Shown: positions 19,701 to 29,555 of the stretch, piece by piece
Layout of the letters: the number at the start of each line of letters is the position of its first letter
Position numbering within the stretch: the stretch's first letter is position 1
Source: Diploptera punctata
Lineage: Eukaryota > Arthropoda > Insecta > Blattodea > Blaberidae
NCBI GenBank assembly: GCA_030220185.1
Contig: JASPKZ010001232.1
Span: forward strand, 1-64,000
DNA: 64,000 nucleotides
Direction: 5' to 3'
Position numbers and translations under genes: made by a program
Notes under the pieces: model-generated
Told to the model about the DNA's origin: nothing
What the model saw: the letters and a program-made list of their open reading frames with translations, nothing else
Databases searched by the model: none

Positions 19701-20400
19701 AATATGCAGTGGTATAGTTGGTTAATGCAGTACTCTACAAGCTATAAGTCGAAAGATTATATGGGTGCGAAACATGGACTCTTACTTTAAGGGAGGAAAG
19801 GAGATTACGAGTATTTGAGAATAAAGTTCTTAGGAAAATGTTTGGACCAAAGAGAGATGAACAGCAGGTGAATGGAGAAGACTACATAACAATGAACTAC
19901 TTGTTCTTTATAGAAAGCCAGATATAATAAGAACAGTTAAGTCTCGTAGATTGCGATGGGCAGGACATGTTGCGCGTATGGGGAATGAAAGACGTGCAAC
20001 TTCTTGTAGGAAAGTCAGAAGGAAAACGCCCAGTTGGTAGACCAAGAATGAGGTGGGAGAACAACATTAACTATGATTTGAGGGAAGTAGATTATACAGG
20101 GAATGATTGGAAAGCATTAGCTCAGGATAGGGATGTATGGAGAACTTTTGTCCGCGCGGCCATGAACCTACGGGTTCGATAGTGCCAGTGAGTAAGTAAG
20201 TAAGTATAAGTCGAGAGGCGAAACCCATGGGATCAGAATTTTTAAACTTCTTAACCTTCTGGCCCGGGGTCGACTCAGCCTCTAACAAAAATCAATACCA
20301 TACTCTATTGTAGGAGTAAAGGCGGCTATCACACAAGGCTGATATTTTGTGCCGAATGTCTAGAAAGAGGAGAGCCTTAACCTCCCAATACCCCTAAGTA
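19701..20400 (+). repeat. tRNA-related SINE type D split by an RTE insertion
   Basis: The left piece (GTGGTATAGTTGGTTAATGC, tRNA D-arm-like) ends in TATAAGTCGAAAG. The right piece restarts with TATAAGTCGAGAG and continues GGATCAGAATTTTTAAAC. The right body resembles the reverse-oriented copy at 51375-51700 (CAGAATTTTTAAAC and AGTAAAGGCG in both). Confidence 0.7.
19756..20204 (+). mobile_element. RTE-family LINE, 5'-truncated, with target-site duplication
   Basis: Encodes the protein end from YGCETWTLTLREERRL to AMNLRVR, followed by GATAGTGCCAGTGAG and (TAAG)n. It is nearly identical to 61335-61790 of the long copy, with a few indels (one T lost in the EQTGEW part). It is flanked by TATAAGTCGAAAG at 19743-19755 and TATAAGTCGAGAG at 20205-20217, a 13-bp target-site duplication with one mismatch. 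Clearly a recent insertion. Confidence 0.92.
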
Positions 20401-21235
20401 GGATCACTTTATAATAGAAACGTGACGATATCCTTCTTATCACGTTGTCAGACATTTAACAGCCCCATTCCTTCAAACTTGATCTATCTTGAAGTAAATT
20501 TAAAAATAAAATGTGTCCAAAAATTAAATTTTAATGCATTTAATACTACATATTTTAAGGAAATTTTATATAGTCATACATATTTTACATGATATTATTA
20601 CATAAATATGTAGATATTTTGCATGATAATATTACATAAATATCCTAGCCTTACTGATGCTACTCGGTTCTCAGAATGTGAAAGCCGTAAAGATAAGAGG
20701 ATCTTTATCCAGTGAGCTGTGCTCAGATAACAAATCATGCGTTTAAACAAGAGAGCAGCACTTTACAGTTATTGCATTTACATCCAGCGACTATCTTATC
20801 GGATTATCATTTTTTTTATAAGTTGTCCCTTGACTTCTTCTAGATGGCAGAATTGTAGATTTAATTGACACAAAAACGTATTAATTTCAGGTAATTATAA
20901 TAAGATACATAATTTGGAAATTTTTACTTTTTATTTTTTTCCGTTCCATTAGCGCAGTTTACCTCCCGACTTATTGGTACTTTTACGTGCCACGTGACAT
21001 CCGGACCTTACAGTGACACGACTTTTCGTAAGAAGGATTTTTAACTATGGATAACGTACATAATTATTTGTCCATACGACACTGAGGGCCTCCCCGAAGT
21101 AGTGATCAGCCCAATGTCAAGGCCTCCTCCGAGACAACACAACATTTAAGATAAAACATATCATTCACAAACACACCCGCATTCATACTAAACAAATGTG
21201 TACACAAAATACAACAATATTTGGCTCTGTTGGGA
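20401..21235. other. Non-coding gap
   Basis: Mostly AT-rich; a GC-richer portion (about 20945-21130) with CCGAGACAACACAAC faintly recalls 45300-45330 and may be a SINE. No coding features. Confidence 0.35.
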
Positions 21236-21239
21236 CAGA

Positions 21240-21641
21240 TCACATCGGAACAAAAGTAATTATAAAAAATGAAACTTATGATAAAAATAATAAACTGACA
21301 GTATGTAAAACTGTTGTCGTCCGAGTTATCTTATATGGCTGCGAAACATGGACTCTTACATTATGGGAGAAAAGGAGATTACGAATATTTGAGAATAAAG
21401 TTCATAGGAAAAATTTTGGACCAAAGAGAGATGAACAGACAGGTGAATGGAGAAGATTACTTAATTGTGAGCTATATTACCTCTACAGGAAGATATGCTA
21501 AGAAAAGCTAAGGCTTGTAGACTCTCGTAAACAAATATGGGCAGGACATATGGCACGAATGGGGAATGAAAGAGGTGTATAGAAACTTGAGAAACCCTCA
21601 GTATGCAGACAAATAATGAGATGGGAGAATAATATTAACAA
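21240..21641 (+). pseudogene. RTE-family LINE fragment, left part (split)
   Basis: Encodes VILYGCETWTLTLWEKRRL, ENKVHRKNFGPKRDEQTGEW and, in shifted frames, WAGHMARMGNER and MRWENNI. It is interrupted at 21641 by the full-length LINE and resumes at 25864-25990. Accumulated indels make it older than the element inserted in it. Confidence 0.88.
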
Positions 21642-24600
21642 GGCTGCGGAAAGGCTACTGTTTTTAACAGAGAGGAGACCCTTTAATTCCTTCCATCGAA
21701 GGCTTAAAGGAACCGACCTGGACAGTAACCTAGTGTCCAATCCCTCACCTTCTCGTGGTGCAGCTGTTAGTAATCATGCTTATGCATGATGAACGAAAGG
21801 GAAGGGCTACTCACCAACAAGCACTGGTCAGCTTGGTGAGTTTTTCTTTTTTGACCGAATTGGTATTACTTCTCCTCCCCATACCAATTCCCTCTTTCAA
21901 CTTTTCTATCCAGTCTCCCTTGACTGACCTCTTGTTTCTTTCGACCCTGATGGTATTAGAGTACTCGAGGCCTAGGGGTTCATTTCTCCTTCCTTCCTAT
22001 ACCTACTTTCTCTCAATGGGTGACGTAACCACCACATGTGGTGCCTACTACTAAACGGTTACAACTAGTTTATTGTACTCCAATACAAACATGAAGCCTT
22101 GGAAAAAGAAATACAAATCCGGAGGTAAAATAGTCCCCCATTCGGATCTCCGGACGGGGACCTTTCTTCAAGGAAACAAATATACCAAACCAAACTTGAT
22201 CAAAATCCTCCAGTGGAATACTGGAGGACTATCACAAGCTAAAAAGACTGAACTTACAAAAATGCTATCTGACCACCAAATTGATGTATTCACAATTCAA
22301 GAAGCAAATCTCACACAGGAACAGTTACAATATTACCACTTCAAGGATTTTACTGTTCACATACTTCCTAAAGGACGACAAATAAGCAGTGGTATTTTAG
22401 TTGGAATTCGAACACATATGACTTCATCCGTTCAAATTATCAAAGAAATGGACAATGTAGACAAAATTGAAATAATTAAAATTAACATATGGATAAATAA
22501 ATCTCAGTACAATATATATTCAATTTATAATCCACCAAATAACTCCCCTAATCTTGAACATATTACAATAAACCCAAACACAATTATAATGGGAGATTTT
22601 AATGCCCATTCACGACGATGGGGCTATACCAAATCTAATAATGCAGGGAAAATTGTAGAAGACTTATTAAATTCAACACCCATAGAAATAATACACAACA
22701 AAGAGGATCCTCCAACATATATACATTACTCTGGTTCAGGAACTAATCCTGACTTACTCTTTGTATCTTCTAATTTATACTCCAAAACCAAAAAACAAAT
22801 TGTAGAAGATCCTGGCTCAGGACATAGAGCCATCATTGCTACTATTCAACTGGGGAATAACAACTTACTTCCAATGCATCTTAAACCCAGGTGGAACTTC
22901 AAAAAAGCCAATTGGAAACTGTACACAGACGAACTGGAAACCAAATTTGAAAATCCTTTAAACGTATCACTTCAGTCAGATCAAATTAACAAATCTATAT
23001 GCAAAATAATATTAAAAACAGCAAAAAAATATATACCACGAGGAATAGTTAAAAACTACAAACCCTTCTGGAATTCAAAATTAGAAAGAATGAAAATAGA
23101 CCGAGATCTCGCTAGAAATAAAGCAGAAAAAACAAAAGACCCAAAAGATGTACAAAATTGGAGAAAACTGTGCGCACAACTCAAAAAAGAAATTAACAGC
23201 AATAAAAGAGAAAATTTTAATAACTTCCTCCAAAAAATGGATTATAGGAAAGATGGCCAGAAAGCATATAGATTTGTACACAATATACAAAATAAAAAAG
23301 AACGGCAAAAAACACCATTTATCCACAACAACAAACAGATTACAAATGAAAGTGAAATAGCCAACAAATTCAACAAACACTACGCTAACACCTATACTTT
23401 GTCCTCAGAGAACAAAAAAGAACAAAAAACAATAAAAGAGAACCTAAAAAATTACATAAAATCAACAAGCAGTACAAAAGATAATATTTTTAATAAGAAT
23501 TTCAACATTAAAGAGTTAAACATAGCCATTAATAGTTTAAAATCAAACAAATCTCCAGGAGCAGATAATATACATGCAGAATTTCTCAAACACCTTGGCA
23601 ATAAAGCCAAAACTCAATTGCTCTCCCTTTATAATCTTTCTTGGAACACAAAAGTTCCTGATGATTGGAAAAAAGCTATTATAATACCTATTTCGAAAAC
23701 AAAAAAATCAACAAATACTTTTTCAAATTATCGCCCAATAGCACTAACTAGTGTAATTGTTAAAACTATGGAAAAAATGATTTCAAATCGATTAAATTGG
23801 TATTTAGAAACCAATAATTTACTTTCACCCAATCAAGCTGGATTTAGAGAATTACAATCAACAAATCAACAAATTGTACACCTAAGTCAAGCTATTAAAG
23901 ACAGTTTCAACAGAAAAGAAGACACTCTGGCAATGTTCGTTGATTTCCAAGGAGCATATGACTCTATTTGGAGATATAAATTATTAGAAAAAATGCAGAC
24001 TTTAGGCATTCAAGGGAATATGCTACTCTGGATCAGCAATTTTCTCATCCAACGGTTCATCGCTACAAAGTATAATAATCACCTCTCTAAATACCAACAA
24101 ACACATCGAGGTTTACCACAGGGTTCTGTACTCAGTACCATTCTCTTCAATATCTACATTAATGATCTACCTAAGCATATAGAAAAGCTCGAAACGAAAA
24201 CCCTACTTTTTGCTGATGATGTTGTAATATGGGTCTCCAAACCGAAAAACCAAAGTCAACAATTAATAACCATAGCCCAACAATCACTAATACAGTTAGA
24301 GAATTGGACATCCCAGAACTTAATGAAGATAAATATACAGAAAACAAATTATCAACTATTTACATTAAGAAAGAAACCACTACCCATCACTCTGAAATTG
24401 GAGGGTGAATTATTAACTCAAACACATGAAGCAAAATATTTAGGAATAACTCTGGACACAAAATTAACATGGAAGAAACACATGGAGAATATATGTACAA
24501 AGATAGAAACAAGGTTACCATTATTAAAACGATTAGCAGGGAAAAAGTGGGGTTGCAACACACAAACCCTAAACACCTTCTACCAAATGTACATAAAACC

Positions 24601-25863
24601 TGTACTTCAATATTGTGAAGAAATCCTAGTAACTACTAAAGTGGAAAAACTTAATAAATTGCAGAACCAAATCCTCCGTCTGATAACAGGAGCCGTTAAA
24701 ACAACACCAATCACTGCCATGCAAATCTTAACAAATAACCCAAACATAGCATCTGAAATTGAGAAAACAGCAGTCACACAGTATGAAAAATTTTTAAGGC
24801 TACCCCATAATAACTGGACCCAAAGAAAACCACAAGTATGTTTAAAATCTCAGCAAAGCTTCCTAAGCATTGTACAAGAAATCAAACAGAAATTGCAACT
24901 TCCACATTCAAAAGAAAATATGCAGATGAGAAACAACCCTCTAGAATTTTTGGAAATCGAATATAACCTTCATTTAACAGAAGACATCAAGAAATCTGAA
25001 ACTCCTCCATATATTTTAAAACAAATGTCACTGGAAATGATAAATCTAAGATACCCAGCTCCTGAATGGATACATATTTTTACAGATGGCTCCAGCCTAC
25101 CAAATGATGGTGGCACTGGTGCTGGTGCAGTATGTCCACTTTTTTCCTTTTATCGTAAACTAAACACAAATTCAACAAACTTTGATGGCGAAATTCTAGC
25201 AATTTTCTTAAGTTTACAAAATCTTTTATATCACATCCAAAAATTTACAAAAGTTGTAATTCTATGTGACTCCAAAGCAGCCATTCTTGCTATAACACGA
25301 GACACAACACCCAAAAGCATCAAAATTATCGAATGTCACAAAATGATAAAACATTTATCCCGTCTACATAAAAAAGTTGTACTTCAATGGATTCCGGCCC
25401 ATTGTGGAGTGACAGGCAATGAAATAGCCGATTTTCTAGCCAAGAAGGGTAGCAAAATTGTTTCAAACCCAACTTCTGCTCCAGTTTCCTTTCACTCTAT
25501 CAAAAGAATTATCTCAAATAAATACATCAATAAACTTAGAGAAGAATACACCACCAAAACATCTGGAAAGGAATGGGAAAATCTACAAGCTTATGACATT
25601 ACTACATTACAAAGAAAATCTGCAGTAGCAACATTCAGACTGCTAACGGGACATGACTGCTTGAATAAACACCTACACAGAATTGGCATAACAGATTCAC
25701 CTAAATGCCCTTTTTGCAATTTAAATGAAGATATGAAAAGAAACCATCTCCTCCGTTGTCCAGCTTTTGTAGAAGAGATCAGCCTTTCTGATAAATATTG
25801 GAGTGCAAGAGAGCGAATGATTTCATTATCAAGTGCTCGACATTAGATACCAACCAACCAACC
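21642..25863 (+). mobile_element. Full-length non-LTR retrotransposon, I-like superfamily
   Basis: A 4.2-kb element flanked by a perfect 13-bp duplication, ATAATATTAACAA at 21629-21641 and 25864-25876, which reconnects the two halves of an RTE fragment. The 5' untranslated region is about 430 bp, and one long ORF follows. The 3' UTR is almost absent (about 17 bp) and consists of CCAA-type repeats (ACCAACCAACCAACC) in place of poly(A). A 5'-UTR-like stretch of a relative is at 29235-29555. No separate ORF1 (gag-like) is seen, so the element may be single-ORF. Confidence 0.93.
22073..25846 (+). CDS. LINE polyprotein: endonuclease, reverse transcriptase, RNase H
   Basis: Uninterrupted 1257-residue ORF. 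Residues ~42-260: APE-type endonuclease that nicks target DNA (ILQWNTGG, IQEAN, IMGDFNAHSRRWG near 173, TNPDLLFV, GSGHRAI near 250; the last is G-H where S-D-H is usual). Residues ~540-800: reverse transcriptase with FVDFQGAYDS (Asp624), GLPQGSVLS and LLFADDVVIW (Asp715, Asp716). Residues ~1000-1130: RNase H1 with Asp1005, Glu1040, Asp1066 and Asp1120 all present. The C-terminus has a CCHC-like cluster (Cys1212, Cys1215, His1225, Cys1229). The first plus-strand start in frame reads TTG at 22073; the first ATG is at 22091 (residue 7), so a start at 22091 is more likely. RNase H places it with I/Nimb/Loa-type clades rather than RTE or CR1; the exact clade needs a tree. All catalytic residues seem intact. 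Confidence 0.95.
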   Translation: MYSNTNMKPWKKKYKSGGKIVPHSDLRTGTFLQGNKYTKPNLIKILQWNTGGLSQAKKTELTKMLSDHQIDVFTIQEANLTQEQLQYYHFKDFTVHILPKGRQISSGILVGIRTHMTSSVQIIKEMDNVDKIEIIKINIWINKSQYNIYSIYNPPNNSPNLEHITINPNTIIMGDFNAHSRRWGYTKSNNAGKIVEDLLNSTPIEIIHNKEDPPTYIHYSGSGTNPDLLFVSSNLYSKTKKQIVEDPGSGHRAIIATIQLGNNNLLPMHLKPRWNFKKANWKLYTDELETKFENPLNVSLQSDQINKSICKIILKTAKKYIPRGIVKNYKPFWNSKLERMKIDRDLARNKAEKTKDPKDVQNWRKLCAQLKKEINSNKRENFNNFLQKMDYRKDGQKAYRFVHNIQNKKERQKTPFIHNNKQITNESEIANKFNKHYANTYTLSSENKKEQKTIKENLKNYIKSTSSTKDNIFNKNFNIKELNIAINSLKSNKSPGADNIHAEFLKHLGNKAKTQLLSLYNLSWNTKVPDDWKKAIIIPISKTKKSTNTFSNYRPIALTSVIVKTMEKMISNRLNWYLETNNLLSPNQAGFRELQSTNQQIVHLSQAIKDSFNRKEDTLAMFVDFQGAYDSIWRYKLLEKMQTLGIQGNMLLWISNFLIQRFIATKYNNHLSKYQQTHRGLPQGSVLSTILFNIYINDLPKHIEKLETKTLLFADDVVIWVSKPKNQSQQLITIAQQSLIQLENWTSQNLMKINIQKTNYQLFTLRKKPLPITLKLEGELLTQTHEAKYLGITLDTKLTWKKHMENICTKIETRLPLLKRLAGKKWGCNTQTLNTFYQMYIKPVLQYCEEILVTTKVEKLNKLQNQILRLITGAVKTTPITAMQILTNNPNIASEIEKTAVTQYEKFLRLPHNNWTQRKPQVCLKSQQSFLSIVQEIKQKLQLPHSKENMQMRNNPLEFLEIEYNLHLTEDIKKSETPPYILKQMSLEMINLRYPAPEWIHIFTDGSSLPNDGGTGAGAVCPLFSFYRKLNTNSTNFDGEILAIFLSLQNLLYHIQKFTKVVILCDSKAAILAITRDTTPKSIKIIECHKMIKHLSRLHKKVVLQWIPAHCGVTGNEIADFLAKKGSKIVSNPTSAPVSFHSIKRIISNKYINKLREEYTTKTSGKEWENLQAYDITTLQRKSAVATFRLLTGHDCLNKHLHRIGITDSPKCPFCNLNEDMKRNHLLRCPAFVEEISLSDKYWSARERMISLSSARH

Positions 25864-25990
25864 ATAATATTAACAATGATTTCATTACATTATACAAGTT
25901 ATAATTGGGAAATATTAGCTGAGGGTAAGGATGTATGGGCAGCTTATGTCAGCATGACCATGAACCTACTGGCTCGATAGTGCCATTTAA
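25864..25990 (+). pseudogene. RTE-family LINE fragment, right part (split)
   Basis: Continues the fragment at 21240-21641: AATATTAACAATGATTT (NINYDL region), ATTGGGAAATATTAGCTGAGG, GATGTATGGGCAGCTTATG and ATGAACCTACTGGCTCGATAG, then the 3' end TGCCA without a clear repeat tail. Separation by the 4.2-kb LINE is explained by insertion with target-site duplication. Confidence 0.88.
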
Positions 25991-26990
25991 TATTATTTAT
26001 GCCAATAGTAGTTCCTAAATGGATTCTTTATATATGGCATAATGTACGAACTAAGTGCATATTCCATGAACAATAAATATAAACTTCTTCACTGTGATAA
26101 TTACATAATGAAAATTAATTTCTTGTTGTTCTACTTGATTTAAATCAGACGTATAATCGAACTTTATAATAACATTGTAATATGTTTCACTAAACTGTAA
26201 ATATATCGGTAAGAAAATTTAAGTTAATAACAGTAATACAATTAGAAGTGTTCCAGTAACACTCGGTGATTCCTACAATTATCCCCCATCGAGAATCAGG
26301 AAGGACTAGTCACTCGGATCCATTTACTGGACAAAGCCAGCAGCATGATTTGCTGTTCTGACCTCAAATATTAGGAGTTCTTAATTTGCTGTCTTGTTTT
26401 CACACCAAATTTATTACAAACTTCATAGCGTTGTTGGATAAATTAACTGTATCCACATTTTTAGCAAAATAATTATCGTCTGTACAGCAAAGAATAAAAA
26501 ATTAATCTTTAAACCAAATCCAAAGAAAAACCGTTATGAATTAGAAATGCGAAATATAGAGAACCCTGGTATAACATTCACTTCGAAGAATTGCGTTTCA
26601 AAAATATTATCTACACTGAATATAAACTTATTAAGTTATTTAAACATAAACCAGTAACACGTAGTGTGTAGATTGTAAACATTCCTCAAGAAAACACAAC
26701 TTGAAACAATTTCACATACAGTTTTTTATACTCATTTGAAAATTTCTTGAAGGAAGGAAAATAATTACTTAGGAACTGATTTCAGAGTACAGCAGTCATT
26801 TTATATCTTGTGTCACTAGACATCAGTTTACACTGAATAGAATTCATAGGTTGTTCATACAAATGTAGTGCACCACATTCATCTTCACATGGCACGTTTG
26901 CTGTAATTGTGACACACAAAATGGCAGGTTTTCTGCAAATGCAATATGGAGATGTAAATAAAAAATAATCACCCACATAAGTAAATGTTA
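25991..26990. other. Non-coding gap
   Basis: AT-rich; no element or convincing frame recognised. Confidence 0.4.
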
Positions 26991-26993
26991 TGT

Positions 26994-27175
26994 TGATCTT
27001 GAAGTAGATTTCCGGGCTGTGGGCCGTGGTCTTGAGGCTTGAAGTTCCCCAACGTTTCGCCAGAGACTGCGTGCGGCGTTCTCAAGGGTCGTCTTGCGAT
27101 TACATGCCTGGCCTACACCCAGGAAATCTACTTAAAGATCATCGTAATAACTCCGGCCGTTCAAGCCTAAGTGAA
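26994..27175. repeat. Foldback-like element with ACGTTTCG core
   Basis: Ends 26994-27013 and 27122-27141 are inverted repeats of 20 bp with one or two mismatches (GAAGTAGATTTCC / GGAAATCTACTT). Inside, GGCCGTGGTC and ACGTTTCGCC match the palindrome at 35888-36157, and CTCCGGCCGT with AAGCCT just outside (27150-27170) matches the flank at 36160-36180. So this is a relative of that palindrome, with less complete symmetry. Confidence 0.7.
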
Positions 27176-27785
27176 TACATAAGTAGGTATTGTTTGGCGT
27201 AAATTGTTCAAAATAAGAGGTTTTGTAGAAATGCAAATTAGGAATGTAAATTTTAAAAAATCATCACTCACATAAGTACATTTTGTTTGGCGTAAAGTTG
27301 GACGAAGTTGTAGTTCAGGCACATTCCCAACCTTGTATTAAAAAAAGTTTCATGCGGTTAGTCCAAAAAGTCTTGTGTCTGAGGTAAAAAATGTACAGGG
27401 TGTTTGTCTACATAGAATCTTGAATTCTAAATAATGCACCTGATCAATTCTAAATTCTATGAGATATGAAATGACATTAACTTAAACATAAAACTCAAAG
27501 ACATTATAAATTATATTTTATATTTATAAAGTTAACTCGAATCTTACCTTGTTTGCAAGTAACCTGCGGTCGGCATTCCTCAATCACACTTCATTCGACC
27601 TTAATTATAATTACATATTATAAAACACATCATTTCAGTCTATTTGAATTATAGAGATAATTTCAATAATAAATATAATAAAACCATTCAGAAATTAAAT
27701 ACACACTTCCCTCTTTTTACTCTTTAGTAAAAATAAACTAAAGGAACATTAAATATTACATAAACTAGTGGAAGATTGTAAATAT
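27176..27785. other. Non-coding gap
   Basis: AT-rich sequence without recognised feature. ATAAGTA plus TTTGGCGTAAA recurs at 27181 and 27275, a minor direct repeat of about 100-bp spacing. Confidence 0.4.
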
Positions 27786-27787
27786 GG

Positions 27788-28470
27788 GGATTGAATATAA
27801 ATTTACAGAAAACACAATATATGTGTTTGAGAAAAGATGTGGAAGACCTCATACTTGAAACAGGGAAGACAAAAAAAAGTGAAATTTTTAAATATTTTGG
27901 GTCAATAATTATATGTTTAGGTGCAAGTGAGAGAGATGTACACACTAAAATTGAAATTGCTAAAAATGGAACTGAGACATTACATGGAATAATTTGGAAC
28001 AAAAATATTACAAAGGAAACTAAGATGAAAATGTATAAGAGTATAATATAGAATATTTTGTCATATGGAATTGTAACTTGGTCTTTGACGGAATTATATA
28101 AGAATAAAATTAGAACAGTTGAATTTGATTATCTTGGGAGAAGCCTTTAAAAAACAGGATAAAATAACAAAAGATTTCCTTTGAAAATAAATTGATGTCA
28201 GTACATCTGTTGTTAACAGGATTGAAAATCAAACTTTTAAATGTTATGGGCATGTACACAGAATGGAAAATGATGAATAACCAAAAAATATATACAAATG
28301 GTCACCCGTTGAAAGAAATAAACATGGCAGACCAAGACGGAAATGAAAAACTTGCGTGAGAATTATAATGGATGATAGGAATTTCAAAGGAGGAGATTGG
28401 AAAGATAGATATGAATGGAAACTGAAGACGGTAAACCTATAAGTGGGGGGAAGCCGAAGAAGAAGTAAGC
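27788..28470 (+). pseudogene. RTE-like LINE C-terminal fragment, separate family
   Basis: Encodes LQKTQYMCL, then KYFGSIIICLGASERDVHTKI, NITKETKMKMYKSII and, after a stop and frame changes, FKCYGHVHRMENDE, RNKHGRPRRK and GGDWKDRYEWKLKTVNL. The order (RT thumb YLGS, then W-GHV, GRP, then a DW-D-W motif) is that of an RTE-like LINE end. Distinct in sequence from the main RTE family. Ends near AGCCGAAGAAGAAG. Confidence 0.75.
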
Positions 28471-28724
28471 TGGTGGTTTCCAATAAAATCATACAAAATT
28501 TGAACACTCATTATGAATTTAAAATATAAAACGAACAATAATGCATTTTAAGATTTTAATTAAAATCTTGAATTAAACCTCATAGTGATTTTTTCTTATA
28601 AAAGTTCAATAATGCTTTTTTTTTAACAATTTGTAGTTTATGGGTTAGATCTGTTTTCGGTGTAGCTATTCATTTGAAGAAAACTTTTGGCAATGTCAGT
28701 GTATTTTTGTTTCAATACTTTTTT
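28471..28724. other. Short gap with a 22-bp palindrome
   Basis: AAGATTTTAATTAAAATCTT at about 28551-28570 is a perfect palindrome. Nothing else recognised. Confidence 0.5.
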
Positions 28725-29175
28725 AGACTATTTAACTCATGCCCCAAATGGGAGTCAATGACCAATCACATTTCAATGATTTCTGTTTTACAACCAATCA
28801 GAGTCGTGTTTCACGAAATATTTATCAGTGCTATAATTACCATATTAAAGAAAGCTCCTCCTTACAATATTGCGTTCCTTTAGCAATAAATAGTATGATC
28901 TGGTTGCAGTGATAAACAAAAGAAGCAGTAGAAGCGTACCTATCGTTTCTCATTTGTTTTCAAACATCGCCGTTTACATTAAATATATAAATATTTTAAA
29001 ATAACTATAGTTAAATAATGATTTGTGAGTAAACAGCTTAATTTTATTCGTTAAATAGTCATAACAAATGCCACTCTTGATTTCCAAATTCTCTAGATAA
29101 ATTCACTCCTCACTTCGTGAGTCGTGAATTTATCGATAATTTGGAAATCACTCGTGGCATTACTTATGATAATTT
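28725..29175. repeat. Repeat R3, single unit
   Basis: Third unit of the repeat at 13687-14930: GACTATTTAACTCATGCCCC, GAAAGCTCCTCC, TTACATTAAATATATAAATA and TAATTTTATTCGTTAAATAG. Its terminal hairpin is the most complete: TTTCCAAATT...AATTTGGAAA enclosing GATAAATTCAC...GTGAATTTATC and CTCACTTCGTGAG. The internal part is shortened relative to the others. Confidence 0.85.
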
Positions 29176-29234
29176 ACCTTAAAAGCTGAGCAAAACATTT
29201 CTTCCACTTACTTGTGTTTTGCACTCTTTTAACT

Positions 29235-29555
29235 TTACTATTTAACCTCTCTTGGTTAACTCTTGTTTTTTTCGACCCCGATGCTATTAGGGCATCCGAG
29301 GGCTAGGGAGTCATTCCTTTCTTCCGTTTCTTCTTTCCTTTATTTTCTTTTCTTCTCCAGAAAAGCCTGACCAGAGGCTATAAGATGGCAGCCCCATCAC
29401 TGGTCTTGCCTTCCTTTGGCCAGCAACCAATTGAAGGGACTATTATTATGCTTTCAAGTCTTATACGAGAATTTCCCGGAAGGATCAAAACGCTGGAGGG
29501 AAAATTTTCTATAGGATCGTAACAGGCCTTGGCCTAATACTTGGAAGGAAGAAGA
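29235..29555 (+). repeat. Fragment related to the intact LINE's 5' region
   Basis: About 29255-29330 (TTTCGACCCCGATGCTATTAG, GAGGGCTAGGGAGTCATT) aligns with 21935-22005 of the full-length LINE (TTTCGACCCTGATGGTATTAG, CGAGGCCTAGGGGTTCATT). The rest ends in GGCCTAATACTTGGAAGG then (AAG)n, like another LINE tail. It may be a chimera or a relative with a different 3' end. Confidence 0.6.

Noticed and set aside
23081..23380. Hydrophobic minus-strand frame inside the intact LINE
   Set aside because: Antisense of a Lys/Asn-rich coding stretch, which automatically gives Phe/Leu-rich frames.
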